A model generated the notes under the pieces. The model worked only from the letters and a program-made list of their open reading frames with translations, had not been told where the DNA came from and ran no database searches. From Parabacteroides massiliensis (GTDB lineage: Bacteria > Bacteroidota > Bacteroidia > Bacteroidales > Tannerellaceae): a DNA stretch of 64,000 nucleotides. Location of the stretch: the NCBI RefSeq assembly GCF_900155425.1, contig NZ_LT700191.1, forward strand, positions 1,573,198-1,637,197, read 5' to 3'. Every line of letters starts with the position of its first letter. Position 1 is the first letter of the stretch. The position numbers and the translations under genes were made by a program. Shown here one piece after another: positions 1 through 8,989 of the stretch.

Positions 1-656
1 AAAGTGTATATGCATTAGGTGAATTGAATTTCTACGGTAAAAATGGAACGATGAGGGCGAAAAATTGTCGTACCTGTTCCCAAACCAAGCAATGTCCGTT
101 TTTCTTTGATATTACCAAGGTTAAAAGCCATATGGATATATATGTAGCCAACGAAAAATATGATGGTTATTTACGTGATGGTTGTGTATTTAGAAATGAT
201 GTCAATATTTTCGACAAAATGGCAGCAACTATCCATTACAAAAATGGGGTACAGGTAGCATATTCGTTAACAACTTATTCTCCTTATGAAGGTTACCGTA
301 TCGCTTTTAATGGAACAAAAGGTCGGTTAGAAGCCTGGATACAAGAGTCACGAAAAACTTCAGATGTAAATTATGACGAGATTGTGTTGTTTAAAAACTT
401 TTCTAAGCGAGAATATATACATATACCGTTTGGAACTTCTGGACATGGAGGAGGTGATGCCCTTCTGAAAGATCAATTGTTCCTTCCTAATGTCGATGAT
501 CCGTATCGTCAGTGCGCTAACAGTAGAGATGGGGCATTAGCTTGTTTGGTAGGGATAGCTGCACGTAATAGTATAGCAACGAAGCAACCTGTGAAAATTG
601 CAGATCTTACTTCTATATCTCCAATGGAAAAGAAACAGTATAAAAGAATTCTCTAA
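1..656 (+). CDS. Gfo/Idh/MocA-family oxidoreductase, C-terminal part (cut by window start)
   Basis: The reading frame is open to the first base of the window, so only the C-terminal ~218 residues are present. They resemble the substrate-binding half of Gfo/Idh/MocA NAD(P)-dependent sugar or inositol dehydrogenases: a Cys-rich stretch (CRTCSQTKQCPFFFD), then a beta-rich part containing YSPYEGYRIAFNGTKGRLE, and a C-terminal helix region with CANSRDGALACLVGIAARNS. The Rossmann domain and the EKP motif would lie upstream and cannot be seen. The gene is more A+T-rich than the next gene and is closed off by a terminator hairpin at 712-738. The substrate is unknown. The family call is fairly sure, but the specificity cannot be told. 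Confidence 0.75.
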   Translation, partial: SVYALGELNFYGKNGTMRAKNCRTCSQTKQCPFFFDITKVKSHMDIYVANEKYDGYLRDGCVFRNDVNIFDKMAATIHYKNGVQVAYSLTTYSPYEGYRIAFNGTKGRLEAWIQESRKTSDVNYDEIVLFKNFSKREYIHIPFGTSGHGGGDALLKDQLFLPNVDDPYRQCANSRDGALACLVGIAARNSIATKQPVKIADLTSISPMEKKQYKRIL

Positions 657-711
657 TAATGTGGTAGCAATTGAGGATTATATAAATTCGAATTTTTGAA
701 TTGCTTCTTAT

Positions 712-738
712 AGAGGAGTGTAGAATCTGCACTCCTCT
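712..738 (+). terminator. Intrinsic terminator after the Gfo/Idh/MocA gene
   Basis: A perfect 9-bp stem (AGAGGAGTG / CACTCCTCT) with a 9-nt loop lies 56 nt after the stop codon. The sequence after it is only moderately T-rich (CTTTAGCTTC). Confidence 0.6.
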
Positions 739-773
739 CTTTAGCTTCAAATAGAATACTTATTTTTATAGCT

Positions 774-804
774 TTTGATAATACGTAAACGGTCTGTAAA
801 GTTG
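774..804 (+). promoter_or_regulatory. Bacteroidetes-type promoter for the FAD oxidoreductase
   Basis: TTTG at 774-777 fits the -33 box and TAAAGTTG at 797-804 fits the -7 box TAnnTTTG at 7 of 8 positions, with a 19-bp spacer. The start codon is at 851. The boxes were read by eye and no transcription start is known. Confidence 0.5.
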
Positions 805-850
805 TTACGCCCGTTATGCCCAAGAAATATTAAACAGTAAATAGCACTTT

Positions 851-2713
851 ATGAGAAAGAAAACACTTGTACTTTCCCTCCTTTTGGCCTGTGCGACCGC
901 TTTCGGCCAGTCGTCCTACGACTTGGTGATCGTCGGCGGCAACCCCGGAGGAATCATGGCAGCTATCTCGGCTGCCCGGATGGGGAAAAAATCGGTGATA
1001 CTCGAACGTACCCCTTATGTCGGCGGACTTCCCGCCAACGGACTCGGAGCGACCGACATCGCCACCCGTGCCGCAACGACCGGCCTGTTCCGTGAGTTTG
1101 TGGACGGAGTGAAGCAATACTATATCGACACCTACGGTCCTGACTCCGAACAGGTGAAGGTATGCAGCGACGGCTACCACTTCGAACCTTCCGTCGGGGC
1201 ACGCATCTTCCAAAAGATGCTCGACGGACAGAAGGATAAGATCACGGTCCTGACCATGCGCCAGTTCGATGCCGAAGACGAAAACATAGTCATGCGCGAC
1301 AACCGCATCGAAAAGATCCGCATCCTGAACCGCGAAACCGGGGAGATGGAGGAATACACCGGTTCTGTATTCCTGGATGCCACCTACGAAGGTGATCTCG
1401 GAGCCGCCGCCGGCGTTCCTTTCCGCGTAGGGCGCGAAGGGAAAGACGAGTTCGGTGAACCCGGCGCCGGACGTGTCTACAAATATTGGGGCGGTCCGGA
1501 AGGGAACGGCAGCACGTTCAAGAAAGACAATGCCGTGCAGTCCTATAATTACCGCCTCTGTCTGACCAACAATCCGGCAAACCGCGTGGCTTTCACCAAG
1601 CCGGCCCATTATAACCGCGAAGACTATGCCTCTATCGTGGAGGACGTCTGGACCGGACGCAACACGGATGCCGCCATGCAACGCGTAACCTCCGAAATGA
1701 TGGAAGAGAACCGGAAACATATCAAGGCCGGCAATCCCTCCAAACTTCTGGGCGACAAATGGGGGATCGCCAAGATCACCAACATCGTCCATGTCCCGAA
1801 CATGAAGACGGATGCCAATAACCAGCATGGCGTGTTCGTCTCCACCGACCTGCCGGAGGAAAACTGGCCCTGGCCCACCTCTTCGTGGGAATGGCGCGAC
1901 AAGTTCGCCCAACGTCTGCGTGAATACACCGAAGGCCTTTTCTGGTTCGCCCAAAACGATCCCGAACTGCCTGCCCACTTCCGCAAAGCGGCAAAAGAAT
2001 GGGGGCTTTCGAAAGACGAATATGCGGACAACGGGCATTTCCCGCGCCAAGTCTACGTCCGTGAAGGCCGTCGTTTCGAAGGCGTGTATTTCTTTACCGC
2101 CAACGATGCCATCCCGGTAACGATCGGCAGCCGCCCGCCTATCCACGAAAGCAGCATAACGGCCAGCCATTATGCACTGGACTCGCATGCGGTGCGGAAA
2201 AGAGAAGAAGGAAGGGTACATTTGGACGGCTTCCTGAGCTATCCGTCGGCAGTCTACACTGTTCCTTATGGCGTGATGGTCCCGAAAGAGGTGGACAACC
2301 TCCTGTTGCCCGTCCCGGTGTCAGGTTCTCACATCGGATTTTCCACCCTGCGCATGGAGCCCTGCTGGATGGCGATGGGACAGGCCGCCGGTATCGCTTC
2401 GGCCCTTTCGATCGACGAGAAAGTTAAGGTGCAGAACATCGACCTCTCCCGCCTGCAGGACAAGCTGGTTGACCAGAAGGCGACACTCATGTATTTCAAG
2501 GATGTGGATTACACGAGTCCCCACTTCCGCATGATCCAGTATCTGGGACTGCGCGGCTACCTCCCCGAATGGAATGCACGTTTGCAGGACCCGGTGGATG
2601 CTGCGACCCTTGCCGCTTGGAAAAAACTGAGCGGAACAAACCTATCAGGTATAGAAGCCGGGAAAACAACAAGATTGGCGGCTTTGGAAATGATTTATCA
2701 GAAAATAAAATAA
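851..2713 (+). CDS. Exported FAD-dependent oxidoreductase (FAD_oxidored family)
   Basis: 620 residues. A Sec signal peptide (about residues 1-19, ending AFGQ) is followed at once by a dinucleotide-binding fold with GGNPGG and, near its end, VILERTPYVGGLPANG, typical of the large FAD-dependent oxidoreductases common in Bacteroidetes. Later blocks fit the family, including DATYEGDLGAAAGVPFRVGREG and a C-terminal GSHIGFSTLRMEPCWMAMGQAAG, which probably closes the FAD site. The protein probably acts in the periplasm; its substrate is unknown, though relatives often sit beside glycan-degrading genes. The codons are clearly richer in G+C than in the upstream gene and PUL 1. It appears to be a single-gene unit, with a promoter at 774-804 and a hairpin at 2719-2740. 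Confidence 0.85.
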   Translation: MRKKTLVLSLLLACATAFGQSSYDLVIVGGNPGGIMAAISAARMGKKSVILERTPYVGGLPANGLGATDIATRAATTGLFREFVDGVKQYYIDTYGPDSEQVKVCSDGYHFEPSVGARIFQKMLDGQKDKITVLTMRQFDAEDENIVMRDNRIEKIRILNRETGEMEEYTGSVFLDATYEGDLGAAAGVPFRVGREGKDEFGEPGAGRVYKYWGGPEGNGSTFKKDNAVQSYNYRLCLTNNPANRVAFTKPAHYNREDYASIVEDVWTGRNTDAAMQRVTSEMMEENRKHIKAGNPSKLLGDKWGIAKITNIVHVPNMKTDANNQHGVFVSTDLPEENWPWPTSSWEWRDKFAQRLREYTEGLFWFAQNDPELPAHFRKAAKEWGLSKDEYADNGHFPRQVYVREGRRFEGVYFFTANDAIPVTIGSRPPIHESSITASHYALDSHAVRKREEGRVHLDGFLSYPSAVYTVPYGVMVPKEVDNLLLPVPVSGSHIGFSTLRMEPCWMAMGQAAGIASALSIDEKVKVQNIDLSRLQDKLVDQKATLMYFKDVDYTSPHFRMIQYLGLRGYLPEWNARLQDPVDAATLAAWKKLSGTNLSGIEAGKTTRLAALEMIYQKIK

Positions 2714-2718
2714 AAAAA

Positions 2719-2740
2719 GGGCGGTCTGGGAAGATCGCCC
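2719..2740. terminator. GC-rich hairpin between the FAD oxidoreductase and the IS
   Basis: GGGCGGTCT / AGATCGCCC pairs over 9 bp (one G-T) around a 4-nt loop. An A-run precedes it and no T-run follows on the + strand, so it is a better intrinsic terminator for leftward transcription coming out of the IS. It also resembles the palindrome at 46364-46384. Confidence 0.5.
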
Positions 2741-2845
2741 GCGTATATCAATCTTGTTAAAAAAAGGAATGAGTTATTCTGTTGGAATATGCATCAATCA
2801 CGGCTCTTTCATTTAAAGTAGAAGTAATGATATATTGCCCCTTAC

Positions 2846-2864
2846 CCGATTCATTGTGAATCGG
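2846..2864. terminator. Hairpin inside the left end of the IS
   Basis: A perfect 8-bp stem with a 3-nt loop (CCGATTCA TTG TGAATCGG), followed on the + strand by T-rich sequence (ACATTTCTTTTA). It lies between the left inverted repeat and the transposase stop, so it could shield the element from outside transcription. Confidence 0.45.
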
Positions 2865-2922
2865 ACATTTCTTTTATCTCTGTATGTCAAATAGTTATGC
2901 TTTTGTCAAAATCTATTTTTTG

Positions 2923-4160
2923 TCATTTTTGGCGAAGAAAACGTAAAAGTCTGGTAAAGCCCATTGATACCTCCCTCATGAGTTCAGCCATCCCCTTTCT
3001 CTTGTCATCCCTCTTTTTACGGAGTCCTTTCCATATAGAGAACAGCGAGTGTACAATTCTTTGTATGGTATCAAGGTTTTTGGCGGCTCTTGCCGACTTG
3101 CGTTTTATCCTGTCTTGCAGCAGATTATAATCCAGTGTCCAGTGCATGCTTTCTATCGACCAGTGATTGCGCACCAACGAACCCAACTCCGGAGTGTCTG
3201 TTGGCAGACTGCTCACATACAGCCTCTTTTCAGTGGTCTGTGCGCCAGACGACTTCTTTATCGTGTTGGATTCATATACTATAACCGTCATGCTTCCTCT
3301 CCATTTTTCCTTGTCTGCTATGATGTCAAGACCGTCAAAGATACGATAGGTTCTGGTTTCGATTCTGCCGTGCCCAAGTTCCGGTCCCTCCGTGTAGGAA
3401 TACACAGGAGGCTGTCCCTTGAGTCTGTCTTCCACGCCATAACGCAGGGATGGTTGGTTCGCTTTTAGCTCTATAAGGAAATCCCCCCGTTCTCTCTGAT
3501 TCTGTCGATGATACACTTTTGCATGGACATGGCATCGGCTGTGACTATTTTTCCTGATATGTTGATTTTGTCGATAAGCCGCGGTACGGCTTTAATCTCA
3601 TTGCTTTTCTCCCGGCAGGCTTCGGTTGCCAATGTGATGCCGGTATTGTATGAATACGCCGACACGATATCGGGATTGCGCCCGTTGTCCAACACGGTGC
3701 CACGCTCGGCTTTGCCATCCACGCAGATTATTTCCTTATCTCCTTCTGCCTTGTACAGTCTTCGGTGGAACAACTCCGCAAACTCCTGCATCCTGTCTGC
3801 AAGTGCCAGTTCATCGATACCGTGTTCCACGCGGCAGAGAGTCGCCTCGGACGGCACACCGTTCTTCAGCATGCCCAATTGGCGGAATTTCTTAAGATTG
3901 TATCTGCCGAATTCTATTATCTCGGTTCTGCCAACACACTTTGAGGCGCGGGCAAGTATCATCAGCATGATGATGTCATCGAGTCTGTGACGAATATTTC
4001 CTTTGTCTGATCTTCTAAAATCCGGTACGGATGAAGAGAATTCCTTCAGTTTATACAAAATACTGTCTCGTGAACCGAATTTATTTACTACTTTTGTGGC
4101 ATGATTGTGTGCGTTCGCTCCAATCAAAATAACTTGGTCGAGTGGTTTGATTTGATTCAT
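2923..4160 (-). pseudogene. ISAs1-family transposase, split by a frameshift
   Basis: Two minus-strand frames together make one transposase of about 400 residues. The first (4160 to 3471) has the N-terminal DUF-type segment (SVPDFRRSDKGNIRHRLDDIIMLMILA) and the first catalytic block (ICVDGKAERGT). The second (readable from about 3516 to 2923) has the rest: GDFLIELKANQPSL, then LYVSSLPTD and the catalytic-Glu region VRNHWSIESMHWTLDYNLLQD. The frames meet at a run of six G on the coding strand (3483-3488). One extra G, or a -1 slip, would join ENGG to DFLIELKANQ. ISAs1 transposases are normally a single ORF, so a one-base deletion or a sequencing error is likeliest. Confidence 0.8.
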
Positions 4161-4402
4161 AACTATTTGATTGTTAACTATAAAGTCACGAAAAATCTGC
4201 CATTCGACCTATTTATTTAAGTACTTATTTTGCTGAAAATCAAAGAAATCCGTATCATCGGAAGCATATCTTCCAATCATAGAATCGCCCCATGAATTAT
4301 GAACCGTGCGAGCAAAAAGCGCACTCACCATCCAAGGAAACATTCACTATAAAATAACAACATTTTTAAGTGAGCAACGAAATCTTAAATGAAAGAGCCG
4401 TG

Positions 4403-4597
4403 GTACAAGAGTATTATCGCTTGAAAAAAGCAGAAGGAAGAGCATCCAAGATGCATTGTATTGAGATATAACCATTATATTTGTAGAAACAATGTTTTGT
4501 TTGTTGTCTGTGAAATAATGATTCTATGAATGAACAAATAGGAGAAATCTCCATGAAGGAGGATTTGTTTAAAAACGATCTATAAATCAATAATATC
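4403..4597 (+). promoter_or_regulatory. Leader of PUL 1 with a -7 box
   Basis: This A+T-rich stretch between the IS and the sulfatase has no gene. TATATTTG at 4476-4483 matches the TAnnTTTG -7 consensus exactly and would give a leader of roughly 110 nt. No good -33 TTTG is seen at the usual spacing. The IS ends 73 bp upstream of this box, so it has not cut this promoter. Confidence 0.4.
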
Positions 4598-6028
4598 ATG
4601 AATAATAAACTAATGTTACTGACGGCAGCTTCATCCTTTTCAATGGCAGGTATGGCTGCGGATTACACGAATATCGTCCTGATTAATTTGGATGATGTGG
4701 GTTATGGAGATTTTTCTTGTAACGGGGCTTACGGGTATACCACTCCGAATATCGATAGAATGGCGGCGGAAGGCGTTCGTTTTACACATTTCTTGGCGGG
4801 ACAACCGATCAGTGGAGCGTCTCGGGCCGGCTTGTTGACCGGTTGTTATCCGAATCGTATCGGTTTCTCCGGCGCTCCGGGGCCGGATTCTAACTATGGG
4901 ATTCATCCGGACGAGATGATGATCGCTGAAGTATTGAAACAGAAAGGATATAGTACCGCTGTCTTCGGTAAATGGCATTTGGGAAGCCAAAAAGAGTTCT
5001 TGCCTTTGCAAAATGGTTTCGACGAGTATTATGGTCTGCCATATTCTAACGATATGTGGCCTTTCCATCCGCAACAAGGCGAAGTCTTTAATTTCCCCGA
5101 TTTACCGACTTACGACGGGAATGAGATTATCGGTTATAATACGGACCAGACACGGTTGACAACGGATTATACCACCCGCTCGGTCAATTTCATCAAAAAG
5201 AATAAGAATAAACCGTTCTTTTTGTATCTGGCTCATAATATGCCCCATGTCCCGTTAGCTGTCTCCGATAAGTTCAAGGGGAAGAGCGAGCAGGGCCTGT
5301 ATGGCGATGTGATGATGGAGATCGACTGGAGTGTAGGCGAGGTGTTCAAAACATTGCGTGAGCTGGGCTTGGAGGATAATACGTTGGTGATCCTGACTTC
5401 CGATAATGGCCCTTGGGCTAATTACGGCAACCATGCCGGTTCTGCCGGCGGTTTGCGCGAGGCAAAGGCTACAACTTTTGATGGAGGTAACCGGGTTCCT
5501 TGTATCATGTATTGGAAAGGCAAGACGATTCCGGGTACGACTTGCAATAAGCTGGCTTCTAACATAGACCTTCTTCCTACATTCGCTGAGATCGCGGAGG
5601 CGCCGCTTCCTTCCCGCAAGATTGACGGAATCAGTATCTTGCCGTTGATCGAGGGCCAAAAGGACGCCAACCCGCGCGAGTCTTTCGTCTATTATTATCA
5701 TAAGAATGACTTGGAGGCTGTTACGGATGGAATGTTCAAATTGGTATTCCCTCATAAATATGTTACTTACGGAGCTTACGAACCGGGAAATGACGGCCAG
5801 CCGGGACGGTTGACGAACTTGGAGATCATGAAACCGGAGATGTATGACTTGCGTCGTGATCCGGGTGAACGCTATAATGTGATTACCCAATATCCGGAAG
5901 TAGCGGCGAAACTGATGAAGATCGCCGACCAGAAGCGCCATGAGTTAGGAGATGATTTGACTCGCGTGAAGGGAACTGAGCGTCGGGAACCGGGTTTGGT
6001 GAAAGGTAAAGAACGTCATGATTTGTGA
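4598..6028 (+). CDS. Sulfatase, serine-type formylglycine motif
   Basis: 476 residues with an N-terminal signal peptide (cleavage probably near AGMAADYT). The sulfatase fold begins with NIVLINLDDVGYGD, whose two Asp residues bind the metal. The maturation motif is SGASRAGLLTG with Ser72 and Arg76, so this is a Ser-type enzyme whose Ser72 must be oxidised to formylglycine by a radical-SAM maturase (anSME); none is encoded in this window. Later active-site blocks are present: FGKWHLG, LYLAHNMPHVPL and LTSDNGPW. It probably removes sulfate from a glycan in the periplasm. It opens PUL 1 on the same strand as the GH99-like gene 28 nt further on. The substrate cannot be read from the sequence. Confidence 0.9.
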   Translation: MNNKLMLLTAASSFSMAGMAADYTNIVLINLDDVGYGDFSCNGAYGYTTPNIDRMAAEGVRFTHFLAGQPISGASRAGLLTGCYPNRIGFSGAPGPDSNYGIHPDEMMIAEVLKQKGYSTAVFGKWHLGSQKEFLPLQNGFDEYYGLPYSNDMWPFHPQQGEVFNFPDLPTYDGNEIIGYNTDQTRLTTDYTTRSVNFIKKNKNKPFFLYLAHNMPHVPLAVSDKFKGKSEQGLYGDVMMEIDWSVGEVFKTLRELGLEDNTLVILTSDNGPWANYGNHAGSAGGLREAKATTFDGGNRVPCIMYWKGKTIPGTTCNKLASNIDLLPTFAEIAEAPLPSRKIDGISILPLIEGQKDANPRESFVYYYHKNDLEAVTDGMFKLVFPHKYVTYGAYEPGNDGQPGRLTNLEIMKPEMYDLRRDPGERYNVITQYPEVAAKLMKIADQKRHELGDDLTRVKGTERREPGLVKGKERHDL

Positions 6029-6056
6029 AACAGTTTCTAAATAGGATGTGGAGAAT

Positions 6057-7235
6057 ATGAAAAAGCGACTGTATTTATTATGGGTGTTTTTGTGTTGTTC
6101 GGTTTTTTTATTCGGACAAGGGAAGAAACAGAAATACGATGTGGCAGCATTCCTCTATCCGGCCTATGCTTCTGACGATCCGCGTTTGCGTCCGTTTTGG
6201 CCGATGGGAATAGGCGAATGGGAAACGGTTATGACAATGCAGAAAAGGAATCCCGGACATTATTGGAACCGTAAACCATTGTGGGGGTATATTAATGAAG
6301 CAGACCCTTCTGTCATGTCGATGGAAATAGAACAGGCGACAAAACATGGCGTAAATGTTTTTATCTTTGACTGGTATTGGTATGACGGCCGTCCGTTTAT
6401 GGAGACGACTTTGGACAATGGTTTCCTTAAAGCAGAGAATGTGAATAAAATGCAATTCTACCTGATGTGGGCAAATCATGATGTGCTAAATCTCTGGGAT
6501 ACGCGTTTGGCCAATGTAAAAGAAAATAATGTCATCTGGACGGGCAAGGTGGATCGGCAGGAGTTTGAAAAGGTCTGTAAACGCAATATCGAAAAGTATT
6601 TCAAACATCCTCAATATTATAAGATAGACGGAAAACCTGTTTTTATGATTTACGATATACCGCAGTTGATAGCGGGATTGGGAGGAATCGAAGAGACAGC
6701 TGATGCGTTGAAATGGTTTAAAGAAGAAACGAAGAAGGCCGGATTTCCGGGGCTTGAGTTGCAGATAACAATGTGGTCCATTAATTTGAACTATAGCGGT
6801 TTGGATGCAGGAAAGACGACGGATCCGGGGAATTCTTTTGTCAAGAAGTTGGGATTTACGAGTGGAACTCATTATCAGTTTGCTCATTTCACCAACGTAA
6901 ATGAAGATTACAATGTGATTATGGATGCTGTTGAAAGGGAATGGGAACGCATAGATTCTTCTTATGACTTTACTTACTATCCGCATATAAGTGTGGGATG
7001 GGACAACAGCCCCCGTACAGGCGTTAGTGCTGTTATGAAAAACAATACTCCTGAAAACTTTGAAAAAGCACTTCGTAAAGCAAAAGCCTTTGTGGACCGG
7101 CATCCGAAGCAGAAACCATTAATAACAATCAATAGCTGGAATGAGTGGACCGAAACCAGTTATCTGATGCCTTGCGATATGTTCGGATATGGTTATTTGG
7201 AGGCCGTTAAACATGTGTTTGTCGATTCTGATTGA
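6057..7235 (+). CDS. GH99-like / WbsX-family glycan-active protein
   Basis: About 392 residues from ATG 6057, which has GGAG just upstream and starts a good signal peptide (MKKRLYLLWVFLCCSVFLFG); an in-frame GTG at 6048 is less likely. The body matches the WbsX / GH99-like family: YDVAAFLYPAY, WYWYDGRPFMETTLDNGFL, WANHDVLNLWDT, and a C-terminal SWNEWTETSYLMP that corresponds to the family's NEW(A/T)E signature. GH99 enzymes are endo-alpha-mannosidases/mannanases, but many members in glycan loci are uncharacterised, so mannan cleavage is not shown. It lies between the sulfatase and the sigma/anti-sigma genes and is probably exported. Confidence 0.75.
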   Translation: MKKRLYLLWVFLCCSVFLFGQGKKQKYDVAAFLYPAYASDDPRLRPFWPMGIGEWETVMTMQKRNPGHYWNRKPLWGYINEADPSVMSMEIEQATKHGVNVFIFDWYWYDGRPFMETTLDNGFLKAENVNKMQFYLMWANHDVLNLWDTRLANVKENNVIWTGKVDRQEFEKVCKRNIEKYFKHPQYYKIDGKPVFMIYDIPQLIAGLGGIEETADALKWFKEETKKAGFPGLELQITMWSINLNYSGLDAGKTTDPGNSFVKKLGFTSGTHYQFAHFTNVNEDYNVIMDAVEREWERIDSSYDFTYYPHISVGWDNSPRTGVSAVMKNNTPENFEKALRKAKAFVDRHPKQKPLITINSWNEWTETSYLMPCDMFGYGYLEAVKHVFVDSD

Positions 7236-7317
7236 CGACACACTGTTATCTTGTTGAAAAATAGAGGCATATAACTCTGTTGAAATGTTTCCCGGATAGG
7301 ATGTTGGAGGAAGATGA

Positions 7318-7349
7318 TTTGATCATAATCCAAAATTTATTTATATTTG
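7318..7349 (+). promoter_or_regulatory. Promoter for the PUL 1 sigma factor
   Basis: TTTG (7318-7321) and a perfect TATATTTG (7342-7349) are separated by 20 bp, the Bacteroidetes housekeeping -33/-7 arrangement. The predicted start of transcription lies about 20 nt before ATG 7376, so the sigma/anti-sigma pair can be made independently of the upstream enzymes. Confidence 0.6.
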
Positions 7350-7375
7350 GGGCAAAGGAGATAAACAGGAGAAGT

Positions 7376-7909
7376 ATGTTTAATACCACAGATGAGAAAT
7401 TGATAGAGGCGATCAGGGGAAACGATTATATCAGCTATAACAAACTGTTTGAACGTTACTATGGCCGCCTTTGTCAATATGTCTATAGCCTGCTCATGGA
7501 TAAAAGCGATACGGAAGATGTTGTGCAGGAGCTTTTTCTGAATATATGGAAGAACCGGGAAAGAATCGAAATCAAAGAAAATGTTGGCGGATATCTTTAT
7601 AGGATGGCTAAACATTTGGCCTTGAACCACCTTCGCTCAAAAGTCCATTTTAATAACCTATCGGAAGCTCAGGATCAGTTATCGTATGAAGACAACCGGG
7701 TCGAGTCTGAAGAATTTCGGGTCGCTCTTTATGGCTGTATCGATCACCTTTCGGACCGCTGTAAGGAAGTGTTGTTGTTGCATCGGATAAAAGGATTGAA
7801 ACAAAAAGAGATCTCGGAAAAACTTGATATCTCGGTAAAAACGATTAAAAATCAGATATGGACATCTCTTCAAAGGCTGAAGAGGTGTTTGGAATTAAAA
7901 GGAATATAA
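7376..7909 (+). CDS. ECF RNA polymerase sigma factor (PUL type)
   Basis: 178 residues from ATG 7376, which follows AGGAG; the frame stays open further upstream but that part overlaps the promoter and is not family-like. Region 2 contains LFERYYGRLCQYVYSLL and DTEDVVQELFLNIWKNR (core binding and -10 recognition). Region 4 contains SDRCKEVLLLHRIKGLKQKEISEKLDISVKTIKNQI, a helix-turn-helix. It belongs to the Bacteroidetes ECF group that pairs with FecR-type anti-sigma factors. The anti-sigma gene follows 64 nt later, and the expected target is the susC/susD operon downstream. Confidence 0.9.
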   Translation: MFNTTDEKLIEAIRGNDYISYNKLFERYYGRLCQYVYSLLMDKSDTEDVVQELFLNIWKNRERIEIKENVGGYLYRMAKHLALNHLRSKVHFNNLSEAQDQLSYEDNRVESEEFRVALYGCIDHLSDRCKEVLLLHRIKGLKQKEISEKLDISVKTIKNQIWTSLQRLKRCLELKGI

Positions 7910-7973
7910 TTTTTTTCAGGTCCGGAATAGGACCTTTTTTTATTTGTTGTGTCATATAATAAAAGCAAGATTC

Positions 7974-8957
7974 ATGGAAGAACAAAAACAGATGAAAGAT
8001 TATATCATCGACTATCTGCTGGACGGTGAAGATGAGAAACATCTCGATCCGGTATTGGCTGAGTGGTTAGCCGAAGATGAATCCCATAGGAAAGAATTTG
8101 ATTTGTATAAAAAGATTTGGGAAGAATCTCGGCATTATACGGAACCCTCGGCTTTCGATTCTGATCTTGCCTGGGAAGAGGTTGACCGGATAAACCGGCG
8201 GAGAGTTTATTTCCGAAGATATTGGAAAAATATATTGTATGTGGCTTCCGGAACGGCAGCTTCTTTGTTGGTGATTCTTGCGTTGTCTTTCATGGGGGTT
8301 TTTGAGAAAAACTCGGACACGCAGGTTCGGATGAGTGCTGCTAATGGAAGTCGTTCGGAGATTGTTTTGCCGGATGGATCTATGGTAAAGTTGAATTCAG
8401 GTTCTGAAGTGATTTATGCTTATGATTCGAAAAAGAAAATACGGGAGGTTGATTTTCAGGGTGAAGGTTTCTTTGATGTTTCAAAAAGCAAAGCTCCTTT
8501 TATAATAAAAACGGCCGGAGGGTTGAATGTGAAAGTTTGGGGAACTTCCTTCAATCTGCAGGCATATGCAGACGACCCGATAGTCCAGGCCTCTTTGGTC
8601 GAAGGGTGCATTGAACTGGAAAGCGGGGAAGAGAAGCTGATTATGAAACCCGGCGAAATAGCCGTTTTTGATAAGGAGACAAATAAGATTAAACAGATGA
8701 AAGGAGTGTTGTCGCACTCTTATGGCTGGCTGGATAATAAATTGTACATGGAAGATATGCCATTGTCTCTTGTGTGCAGGTATCTGGAAAGATGGTATGA
8801 TGTCAAGATTACGGTTCAACCCGGATTAGGCGAAAATATTCGTTATAACGGAGTCATACAGGAAGAAACCGTAACGGATGTGATGGATGCGTTATCTCGC
8901 TTGAGTAATATCTGCTATCATGTGAAAGGAAAACATATAAGTATAACCTCTAAATAA
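7974..8957 (+). CDS. FecR-family anti-sigma factor
   Basis: About 327 residues from ATG 7974. The order is a cytoplasmic anti-sigma head, one membrane span (about residues 78-100, YVASGTAASLLVILALSFMGVF), a periplasmic FecR domain (SRSEIVLPDGSMVKLNSGSEV, GEGFFDVSKSKAPFIIKT, VWGTSFNLQAY) and a C-terminal DUF4974-like domain (MPLSLVCRYLERWYDVKI). It should hold the sigma factor at the inner membrane until the STN domain of the partner SusC signals substrate. It is translated after the sigma gene and before susC. Confidence 0.9.
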   Translation: MEEQKQMKDYIIDYLLDGEDEKHLDPVLAEWLAEDESHRKEFDLYKKIWEESRHYTEPSAFDSDLAWEEVDRINRRRVYFRRYWKNILYVASGTAASLLVILALSFMGVFEKNSDTQVRMSAANGSRSEIVLPDGSMVKLNSGSEVIYAYDSKKKIREVDFQGEGFFDVSKSKAPFIIKTAGGLNVKVWGTSFNLQAYADDPIVQASLVEGCIELESGEEKLIMKPGEIAVFDKETNKIKQMKGVLSHSYGWLDNKLYMEDMPLSLVCRYLERWYDVKITVQPGLGENIRYNGVIQEETVTDVMDALSRLSNICYHVKGKHISITSK

Positions 8958-8989
8958 AATTGCCTATGAAATAAATAGAATGCCATGAA

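Larger units (their letters stand above)
2799..4402 (-). mobile_element. ISAs1-like insertion sequence, about 1.6 kb
   Basis: Perfect 18-bp terminal inverted repeats, CACGGCTCTTTCATTTAA at 2799-2816 and its reverse complement at 4385-4402, bracket a minus-strand transposase of the ISAs1 type. The bases just outside (TGCATCAAT on the left, GTACAAGAG on the right) do not form a target-site duplication. The transposase is frameshifted, so the copy may be inactive. The unusually long 224-nt stretch between the transposase start and the right repeat holds nothing recognisable beyond short hairpins. Confidence 0.85.

Noticed and set aside
830-2221. A 463-codon frame antisense to the FAD oxidoreductase
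   Set aside because: It has no family features and follows from the G+C-rich codons of the real gene on the other strand.
2790-4411. Target-site duplication of the IS
   Set aside because: The flanking 8-10 bases differ clearly between the two sides.
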